The position numbers and the translations under genes are program-made. Positions 1 to 7,400 of a DNA stretch of 10,082 nt are shown here, piece by piece. Position 1 is the stretch's first letter. Each line of letters opens with the position of its first letter. This stretch comes from UBA11475 sp045593005. GTDB taxonomy: Bacteria; Bacillota; Clostridia; Christensenellales; Borkfalkiaceae. Under the pieces are notes generated by a model, which made no database searches, was not told where the DNA came from, and was given only the letters and a program-made list of their open reading frames with translations. The stretch spans positions 1 to 10,082 of the forward strand of contig JAZNVV010000055.1 in assembly GCA_045593005.1 (NCBI GenBank). Direction: 5' to 3'.

Positions 1-28
1 AAAACACTCTACTTAAACGTAGAGTGTT
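1..28 (-). terminator. Intrinsic terminator of the lipoprotein-ABC operon
   Basis: A perfect 10-bp stem (3-12 with 19-28, six-base loop) lies about 100 bases past the permease stop. The minus strand runs into TTTT at the window edge and the plus strand into ATTTTA, so the hairpin could end transcription from both sides. The U-tract may continue beyond the window. Confidence 0.7.
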
Positions 29-84
29 ATTTTAGCAAAATACGCCCAGCAGTACGTTAAAACACCCCAAAAGTTAACTTTTTT

Positions 85-113
85 AAAAGAACCATTTCGC
101 AACGGGTGCTTTT
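85..113 (-). terminator. Weak terminator-like hairpin just after the permease gene
   Basis: Positions 85-93 pair with 105-113 around an 11-base loop, with one internal mismatch (90/108). It lies 16 bases past the TAG stop. On the minus strand the lower stem ends in four U, followed by A rather than more U, so it would terminate poorly that way. On the plus strand it is followed by T-rich sequence and looks better. It may serve converging transcription. The rest of 29-129 has no gene or other signal I can support. Confidence 0.35.
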
Positions 114-129
114 TAATAAATTTTAATTA

Positions 130-2433
130 CTATGAGATAAATGAAAATAGTAGTCTTAAGCCAGCTGCTCTGATAGCTTCATCCAACAAGAAGAGTATTG
201 CTACAGATGACAATAATCCTATTGTTAACCCAAACGTAAGGACTATTAGTATCTCGCTTATCTTCATCTTTAATATCGCACGCCTAGACATCCCTGACAA
301 ATTGTAAAGTTCAAATTCTTTTCGCCTAAATCTATAACTTTCTGCCAAGTTATCTATTAGCCCTATTACAGCAAATAATAAAACTATAGATAATATTATA
401 TAAGCGCCGTTTGCATAAATTTCCGCTAATGCTACTCTACTCTTAAATACGTCACTAATCGGTATTATCGTTGCTAGTTCCAATGCAAGATTTTCAGAAA
501 GCATTTGGCGTAGTTCGGTTACACTAATTTCCTCTTTGCCGTCTACTATCATTATGCTGTAATCTATGCCAAAATTCAAAGAGTCAAACAACAGTATGTT
601 TACTACCGTGTCTGCTATGTCTTTTACTTTTAAATTTATTACCTTTTCGTCTATTTTGACATTAAGTTCTTCTCCTATCTCTATCTTGAATCGGTCAGCA
701 TAACCCTTTGATATTATCGCCTCATTACCTTTAGGTAAATTTTCTATATCCATGTACTCTTTTAAAACATCTGGGGATGATATCGATGCTATTTGTAAAA
801 TATTATCTTCGTCAAGTTTACACATATCAAAGTATAATTTATTTACCGATTCTACACCATCAAGTGCTTGTAAGTTTTCATAACACGAACTCGTGGCGTT
901 AATTATCGCAAAATTGCCGTTTAGATAGTTCTTGTTTTTGTCTATTGCTTTCGTCGCACCAAAAATCGACACTAACATTGTCACAATTATTGCTACAAGC
1001 AACGTCCATAATCGACACGTATTTAATAAAACTTTTACTTTCTTTACGTTCTTTACAGCATACCTAAACGATATCGACGTTTTTATTTTGCAGTTTCTAT
1101 TTAATATCACGTTAAGTTTTTTCATGCAATACTTAAATAGTATCGGTACAAACAGGAATAAAAACAATGCAAAAAATAGTATCGCAAGTATTGATATTAT
1201 TATTTTATATTTCGTCGTTATTACAAATAACGTTATTATCAATAGCACCGTTATTATTAGAGCTATTAGTGGTAAGTTTATTTTCTTTTCCTTTAACTTT
1301 TCTTTGCCAGTTATTGCTACGAACGCTGTCACCGTAAGCAACGATGATATTAATGTTATTCCCAACCCACTAAATATTGATATTATCGATACGTGTGGCA
1401 TTACGTACTTATACCCTATCAGCAAAACCATCACGTTCAATAACGGTTTTATCATCGCTACGCCTATTATCGCACCTATCATCCAATATATAGCTATTTC
1501 AACGTACTGCAACAAATTTAATCGCCATCGCTTTGCGCCAGCTATCTTGAATAATTCGTTTTCTTCCGTACGCTGTGTCGATATTATGTATAAACAACAA
1601 AATACCACAGCTACACTCAATCCTACCGATAATAATATTAATATATCTATTACTATTTCAAGCGAATCCATTGCCGATAGACTTGAAATTATGCCTGTTA
1701 CTTCATCAAAAGTCTTATCTCTAAAGTCTACGTTTTCTTTTAATAAAACTATCGCGTCACTAACGCTTACTCCTTCTGATAAGTCGACGTAAACGGTACT
1801 ACACGGCTTAAAACTTTCACCAAGCGACGACACAAATAACGAGTCTTTTGCAAGTATACGCATAACACCAGTAATGTCAACCATTACATCGTATGAAGAA
1901 AAATATGGCGTTTCCGATATTCCTTCAATCGTGTACTTTTTATCGTGTCCAAGTACGTTTACTACAAATTGATCACCTAACTTTAAGTTTTCCGTTTCTG
2001 CAAACTCACGCGATATAAAAGCCACTTCTTCTTTGGTAGACTTTGCAACGCTCCCGTATTCGGAAAACGCCACGTTAAATACGTTGCCTATTTTTTCAAA
2101 TTCCGTCGCTACGCCAAATACCGTCTTTTGCTCTTCGCCTTTAAAAAGTGGTAGCTCGAAAATCCCAGATACCTTGCCTTTATCTCCTAAAATCTCTTCA
2201 ACTTTTTCGGTGAACAAAAACCGTGATGTTGATTCCGAATTAAGCGTTATAGTAAAATCTGCATTTCCATATTTTGCTTGCTGGGAAAAGGTGTTCTCTT
2301 CGTGCATGTATTCCCTAACCGTTAAAGTGCAACACGTAACTATTACGGCTAAAGCAAGCGTTAAAATTAATATAGCAGGTTGCAATGGCCGTTTTTTTAT
2401 GCTACGAAATAAATGCTTAAAAAACAGTTTCAT
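130..2433 (-). CDS. Duplicated FtsX/MacB-type ABC permease, apparently short by one helix
   Basis: This is the 767-aa membrane partner of the ATPase. I see nine spans: about 18-38, 257-285, 311-328, 349-374, 387-407, 411-433, 476-497, 677-695 and 726-750. Two large external domains (about 40-255 and 498-675) each follow the first helix of a half, and both carry a MacB-periplasmic-like stretch (EVAFISREFAETENLKLGD at 136-154; EAIISKGYADRFKIEIGEEL at 571-590). Each half also has the cytoplasmic FtsX loop (RTEENELFKIAGAKR 288-302; RRKEFELYNLSGMSRR 703-718). A matching tenth helix is missing: the protein stops 17 residues after span nine. The start overlaps the ATPase stop; a weak AGGA lies about 15 bases upstream, so coupling is likely. 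Isoleucine is almost only ATA in most spans. Transport of a lipid, lipoprotein or peptide, or mechanotransmission, is possible; the substrate is unknown. Confidence 0.92.
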   Translation of the reverse strand: MKLFFKHLFRSIKKRPLQPAILILTLALAVIVTCCTLTVREYMHEENTFSQQAKYGNADFTITLNSESTSRFLFTEKVEEILGDKGKVSGIFELPLFKGEEQKTVFGVATEFEKIGNVFNVAFSEYGSVAKSTKEEVAFISREFAETENLKLGDQFVVNVLGHDKKYTIEGISETPYFSSYDVMVDITGVMRILAKDSLFVSSLGESFKPCSTVYVDLSEGVSVSDAIVLLKENVDFRDKTFDEVTGIISSLSAMDSLEIVIDILILLSVGLSVAVVFCCLYIISTQRTEENELFKIAGAKRWRLNLLQYVEIAIYWMIGAIIGVAMIKPLLNVMVLLIGYKYVMPHVSIISIFSGLGITLISSLLTVTAFVAITGKEKLKEKKINLPLIALIITVLLIITLFVITTKYKIIISILAILFFALFLFLFVPILFKYCMKKLNVILNRNCKIKTSISFRYAVKNVKKVKVLLNTCRLWTLLVAIIVTMLVSIFGATKAIDKNKNYLNGNFAIINATSSCYENLQALDGVESVNKLYFDMCKLDEDNILQIASISSPDVLKEYMDIENLPKGNEAIISKGYADRFKIEIGEELNVKIDEKVINLKVKDIADTVVNILLFDSLNFGIDYSIMIVDGKEEISVTELRQMLSENLALELATIIPISDVFKSRVALAEIYANGAYIILSIVLLFAVIGLIDNLAESYRFRRKEFELYNLSGMSRRAILKMKISEILIVLTFGLTIGLLSSVAILFLLDEAIRAAGLRLLFSFIS

Positions 2434-3083
2434 TAAACTATTTTACCGTCCTTTATCCTTATGATTCTATCACCGTAAGACGCAACCTTTTCACTATGTG
2501 TTACTTGAATAATAGTCGTTTTATATTTTTTGTTTACTCTTTTTAAAAAGCACGCCACTATTTCTTCCATCTCGCTGTCTAAGGCACCCGTGGGCTCGTC
2601 CAAAATAATTGTATTAGGTTGGTATGCGAGCGCACGAAGAATTGCGACACGTTGACACTGTCCCCCCGATAGTTGATCGGGATATTTATCCATTATTTCA
2701 TCTAACTTAAAGGCAGAAATTATTTCTTCAATATATTTATCCGTTTCTTTGGAATTCTTTTTTCCTAAACTAACGGGCAAATACACGTTCTCTTTTGCCG
2801 TAAGTGTAGAAATCAACTTAAAAGACTGAAAAACAAATCCCATTGACGTGCATCTTTTTTCACTAATCTGTTTTTCTGTCAACGAAGAAATTTCTACGTC
2901 ATCCCAAAAAACTTGACCACTATCGGCAGATAAAAAACCACCTATAATGTTTATAAGTGTACTTTTACCACTACCACTTTCGCCCATAATTGAAACAAAT
3001 TCCCCGTCGTTAACAGTAAAATCAATGCCTTTTAGGACTTTTTCTAAATTATAACTTTTTTCAATACTACTAACTCTAATCAT
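2433..3083 (-). CDS. ABC transporter ATP-binding protein, MacB/LolD type
   Basis: This 216-aa cytoplasmic ATPase powers the FtsX-type permease encoded next to it. All motifs are present: Walker A GESGSGKST (34-42), Q-loop Gln86, signature LSGGQ (138-142), Walker B IILDEP (159-164) with catalytic Glu163, D-loop GALD (166-169) and switch His196. The length matches the compact MacB/LolD/BceA family, and LSGGQ followed by QR and the DEPTGALD stretch are typical of it. One small oddity is Cys143 where Gln is usual (LSGGQCQR). The start follows a GAGG box. The stop TAA overlaps the permease ATG by one base (TAATG), so the two proteins are probably made in step. No two-component regulator is next to it, which argues against calling it a BceA-type peptide-sensing module. 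The substrate cannot be read from the sequence. Confidence 0.95.
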   Translation of the reverse strand: MIRVSSIEKSYNLEKVLKGIDFTVNDGEFVSIMGESGSGKSTLINIIGGFLSADSGQVFWDDVEISSLTEKQISEKRCTSMGFVFQSFKLISTLTAKENVYLPVSLGKKNSKETDKYIEEIISAFKLDEIMDKYPDQLSGGQCQRVAILRALAYQPNTIILDEPTGALDSEMEEIVACFLKRVNKKYKTTIIQVTHSEKVASYGDRIIRIKDGKIV

Positions 3084-3084
3084 T

Positions 3085-4329
3085 TTATACCTCGTAGAAA
3101 AACGCAGGACATAAACCTTTTAAATAACTTGTTAAAATTGCAAAGAAATTATCGTTTGAAACAGCTTGCCTTACTTCGTCAAAAGTATAACTGTCGAGCG
3201 AATTCAAATAATCAGTATAACTATTGCCGTATTCGTTTTTCGCCACAATATTATACTCGTCGTTTTTAAGTTCAAAATCGAAAGTCCCAGACAATAGTGC
3301 CCACTGTGTATCGTCTAAATTTGCGAAAACACTCGCTAAATAATCATTTTTATTGCCATTTCGCAGATTTTCCACGTCTTCAAGTGTCAAACTTTCTTGC
3401 ACGGAAGTTATAAACGCAACTACATTTGGCATTTTTACCGATAATAAGGCAAGGTCGCCATTTTCTTGCATATTTGCAAAAACCTTTTTCCTAATTATTG
3501 AGGTGGAGAAAAACGGCTTTAATAACGACAAAGACAGTTCCCAACCGTCCTTTGTTATGTTTATACCACTAAAATCAGGATATTTTAAAAACTGCAATAT
3601 CTCTTGATTAGTAAAAGACGCTAAAAACGAATTATCAAACGCCCCTCCATAAAAAAGTTCTGAAATAAAGCAAATCATCTCGCTAAACGGAATAAAGTTT
3701 TCAATTTTTATTTCCTCTTGTAATATCCTTTTATTATCTGCCATCTCTTGGGCAGAAACAAGTAGATGTTGCCAACCTCGATCTTCGTAATCAGCCATAT
3801 ATGCTTGATATTTATAATCAAAATAGTAATTTGCAACGTTGAATAATATAATAGCCGTCTTATCACTACCAAAAGTTGCAGTTATAGCCGAATAAAAACT
3901 TTTTAGCTTTTTAGCGTCGTTTACAAAATTATCACCGACAAGTCCCACCATTGCGCTCGCATAACTTTCTTCGTTTTCATTAATAAGTTCAAGTATTGTT
4001 AAATAGCTATCTTCAGAAACGCCGACGTCTTCCACAATGTCTTGCACGTCAATGGCAATGTCTTCCCACTTGGTTGCCATTGCACTAGGCACATTGCCGG
4101 AAAACGCCTTGTCTAAAATTTTAGAAAAGAAATTTTTAAACGTCAAGGTCGCAAAAGATTTGGTTGTAAGTGAATACTCGACTTTTTCTTCTTTTTCAAT
4201 AACAATACCCGTTCGAACAGGCTCTTTATATCTTTTACATGCGCAAAAATTGAATACACTACCGAACAATAACGTACTCACTAATAAAATAAAAAGTATT
4301 TTTTTTGCACTAAGATTTTTTACTTTCAT
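3085..4329 (-). CDS. Lipoprotein of unknown family, first gene of the ABC operon
   Basis: This is a predicted extracytoplasmic lipoprotein of 414 aa. I chose the ATG at 4329. A longer frame reaches a TTG at 4365, but that adds 12 residues before the basic signal-peptide start (MKVKNLSAKK) and would lie upstream of the likely transcription start. A hydrophobic core (residues about 11-27) leads to F-C-A-C; the likely lipidated residue is Cys31, with Cys29 also present, so the lipobox is poor at position -3. The mature part is mostly helical, rich in Asp, Glu, Phe and Tyr, with no second membrane span and no family I recognise. It shows no HlyD/MacA-like adaptor features. The stop lies one base before the ATPase start, so it is almost surely co-transcribed with the ABC genes. 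A role as the transporter's substrate-binding or accessory partner is inference from that position. Confidence 0.85.
   Translation of the reverse strand: MKVKNLSAKKILFILLVSTLLFGSVFNFCACKRYKEPVRTGIVIEKEEKVEYSLTTKSFATLTFKNFFSKILDKAFSGNVPSAMATKWEDIAIDVQDIVEDVGVSEDSYLTILELINENEESYASAMVGLVGDNFVNDAKKLKSFYSAITATFGSDKTAIILFNVANYYFDYKYQAYMADYEDRGWQHLLVSAQEMADNKRILQEEIKIENFIPFSEMICFISELFYGGAFDNSFLASFTNQEILQFLKYPDFSGINITKDGWELSLSLLKPFFSTSIIRKKVFANMQENGDLALLSVKMPNVVAFITSVQESLTLEDVENLRNGNKNDYLASVFANLDDTQWALLSGTFDFELKNDEYNIVAKNEYGNSYTDYLNSLDSYTFDEVRQAVSNDNFFAILTSYLKGLCPAFFYEV
3090..3093 (-). promoter_or_regulatory. Ribosome binding site of the ABC ATPase gene
   Basis: The minus strand reads GAGG six bases before the ATG at 3083, inside the last codons of the upstream lipoprotein gene. 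With only one base between stop and start, terminating ribosomes would sit on this site, so translation of the two genes is probably coupled. Confidence 0.65.
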
Positions 4330-4351
4330 ATTAATAATTTTATCATAATCT

Positions 4352-4357
4352 ATTATA
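4352..4357 (-). promoter_or_regulatory. Possible -10 box of the lipoprotein-ABC operon
   Basis: The minus strand has an exact TATAAT here, between the upstream terminator and the ATG at 4329. The expected transcription start near 4345 would leave a leader of about 16 bases with no recognisable Shine-Dalgarno. No good -35 box sits at 16-18 bp; the best hexamer matches only three of six positions. In such AT-rich sequence a TATAAT can occur by chance, so this is tentative. It is supported mainly by the need for a promoter after a strong terminator. Confidence 0.3.
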
Positions 4358-4400
4358 AAAAACAAGATTTTATAATTGCGATAACTAACTTCGGCTATTT

Positions 4401-4438
4401 TAAAATAAAAATACCCCCAAATAATTTGGGGGTATTTT
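4401..4438 (-). terminator. Strong intrinsic terminator after the giant lipoprotein gene
   Basis: A 14-bp perfect hairpin (4408-4421 pairing with 4425-4438, 3-nt loop) has a core of five G-C pairs. It begins ten bases after the TAA stop at 4448-4450. Read on the minus strand, the lower stem and the bases after it are U-rich (TATTTTTATTTTA), as expected of a Rho-independent terminator. It separates the giant gene from the three-gene operon. The plus strand also runs into T-rich sequence, so it could work in both directions. Confidence 0.9.
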
Positions 4439-4447
4439 ATTAGTTAA

Positions 4448-7400
4448 TTATGCGATTGATTCAAAACCAGATAATTCTACGCCTTTTTCTGCATAGAAAG
4501 ATTGCTCAATCGTATTAAGATTATCGGCATCAGAAATAAAGTATTCAACCTCTAAAGTAAGATCCGTATAATCCATATTGCCGTTAACGTTATCGCTAAA
4601 CGCTACGAAATAACCTGGGTTATCCGAAGAATCGGTTATAGTACCACTTATAACACATACTTCTGAACCTGCAAATCCGTAAAGAATAAGGTTGTAGCCG
4701 TTAAGGTCAATTGTATAACCGTTAAGCACAAGATAGAGTGAGTCAGCGTAAATAAATACGTCTTGAGTTAAAGTCCAATCACCATTTAACTGAACAACTG
4801 CGTTACAAATCTTTTCACAATGACTGCAAACGCCCCAAGGAGTGTGTATAGACAACGCTTCTATTTCATCTAGACCATCATTGCTAATATACGAACCTAA
4901 TTCAGCTGGATACATACCGTAACTGTGATCGCCTTCTTTTGAACTCATAATTTTTCCACACGAGTAGCAAGCGTTTACAATTTCACCTTCAGTACAGCAA
5001 GGGCCACTAACTTCTATTCCACTAGTGTGCGCTTCATTAACGTCTTCATCAATTAAAACGCCTCCTTCGTAATAGTACGAATATCTCAAACAATTACTAT
5101 AATCGTAAAAATAAACTCTAGTGGATGGAGTTTGATCGGTGTAATGACGGTATTCATAATCAACGGTGTCATTGTTAGTAACTTCTACATGAAGGTCTTT
5201 TAAATATATGATGTTATTAGAGTCTGCATATATATAATACCATGCGTTGCGTATTTCGCCCTCAATATATTCGCCAACGAGTTCAGTTGCGAATTGACAA
5301 GACAACGTGCCAACAGAAACATATTTTTCCTCTACTTCGCCGTCAAGATTATAGTAATAACTAATAGTTGCAGAATTATCAGTATTAGACACATTGTATG
5401 TAACATGCGACACATGGTTACAAAGAGGACAAGCCACCGTCTCAACCCAAGCAGTTGCGTTAGAGAAATGATTTGCGCCCAACAAAGCAGTTAAATCGCT
5501 AATTACGTTTGTAGGAACTTCATTGATGTTATTGTAAGCACTTTGATAATCGTGGCCTTTAACATGCTTGTAGATCTCTACTTTTTGCGTAGGATATCCA
5601 TTTCCTTCTACGAATTCGCAAACAATGTACTCATGCTTACGACACTCGCCGTCCACTTGGCTGTACCAACTATATTCGACTTTCTCTAATAAACAATGTG
5701 AACATACATAAGTTGTTTTATGTGCACTAGTAATAGCAGTTACTCCGTTTACTAAACTTTGAATTTCAGCAAGCGTTACTTCACTATACTCATTCTCGGA
5801 AAATTGATGGCAATAATCTTCAGACACTATGTACCCATTTTTACAGCCTACACACTCGTCAATGCAATAAATTGACTCACCACATATAGTAGTAAGAGTT
5901 TGCTCGTTAACAGGTACGTTATAATGGTCGTTTGTAACGAAAGATTTTTTAAAATCGCAGTTCGCACAAGTTTTAGTAACTAAAATACCATCACTACAAC
6001 GACTACCAATAAGTTTACCTGAATAGCTAATATCGTGGTGTGTGTCACTAGCAAATTCGCCCGTTTTTGTATTATAGTAAGTTGAAATAGTAAATGGAAT
6101 TGCCATGTTGCCATGATCACCATAACTTGTAGTTACTTCAAAAGTGGTATAATATTGATAAATAATTTCTACCCAGTCGCCACAATCTTCATATACCAAT
6201 AACGAACCAAATTGTGGTAAACCGTTTTTAGCAGGAACCTTTGCTATGCCATATTCAAAATAATCATTATGCTCTTCACGGTAAGCTAAAGTGATATATT
6301 CTATTTCACCAGTCTTTTCATAGGTGTAAGAATAGCCACTATAAGAGTCTTCAAAACTTAACCCTGCAAGTTTTGAAACGTCTTGAGCGATATCTTCAAA
6401 TTTTTCACCGTCAACTACTTTATTGCTATTATAATCAATAGTAACTTCAAAGTTGAAATCTGCGTAAGACGTAGAGTAAACAGGTTGGTCGCCTTCGCTA
6501 AATTCATTGTTCTTATACTGTTCGCTTATAAAGAATTTATCGCAATCGATACCAACGATAACTTGTTGTACCTTGCCTTCATCCTTAACCATAGTATAAG
6601 TTAATTCGCCGTCAACAATAATTGTTTCACCTGGTAAATAATCGCTAATGTTATTACCTGTTACATTTACGTCAAGGTTCGCAACGGTAGTTTCGTCTTC
6701 AACGGTTACGGCTGAAATCAATTCAACAAGGATACCCCTTTGTTTTCCGTCAACAAATGGTGCAATATCTAAAATTAATTTTTTTGTATTTTCGTCAATG
6801 CGTTCTAATACAATTTCTACCGTTACAGCAGTATCCATAATGGTAAGGTCAAATAACGCAGTGAAGCTATTTTCGTCTTTTACTAAATCAACGATTGCGA
6901 GAGTTTCGCCACCAAATACAACTTCAGCATTAACCACGCCGTTTTCGTCAGTCGAAACTACAACTTTACCTATTTCAGATTCTGCTTGCTCAATAATGAT
7001 ACTTGCCGAACCGTCAACAGTATCTGCATTAATAGTAGCAGAGTAATCCATTACTATAACTTCTGCATTACCGGCAACAAGTTTATTTAAATCGTCCCAC
7101 TCAAGATCTAAAATAATATCTGCTAAAATTTGATCTGCAGCTTTTATGATTGCTGAAAGCGTATGTTCGCCGTTTAAGGATAAATCGCCTGAATAAAGTA
7201 TGTCTTCACCGTTAAATACGGTTACATTGTAAACATCATCAGTTGGATTGCTAACAACAACTAAAGTATAAGGTCCATAGCCAGCAACTACTTCGTAAAT
7301 GCCCTCCGTTAAGTCGTAAGAAACTAAACCAACTTCTTCTACTTCAGCGTAAATAGTAGTAAGTTTGCCATTAGCATCAGTTACAAAGGCGATAGTAGAG

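Noticed and set aside
59..112. An alternative hairpin pairing 59-67 with 104-112
   Set aside because: It has a 36-base loop, needs a G-U pair, and competes with the tighter 85-113 hairpin. It is too weak to call.
932..1792. A 286-residue open frame on the plus strand
   Set aside because: It lies wholly inside the permease gene on the other strand. Its product is a monotonous Ile/Asn/Thr sequence, as expected from antisense of ATA-rich membrane codons, and it has no family motif.
130..3083. A BceAB-type antimicrobial-peptide resistance module
   Set aside because: BceB permeases have one large external domain between TM7 and TM8 and usually neighbour a histidine kinase and regulator. This permease has two external domains and no such neighbours in the window.
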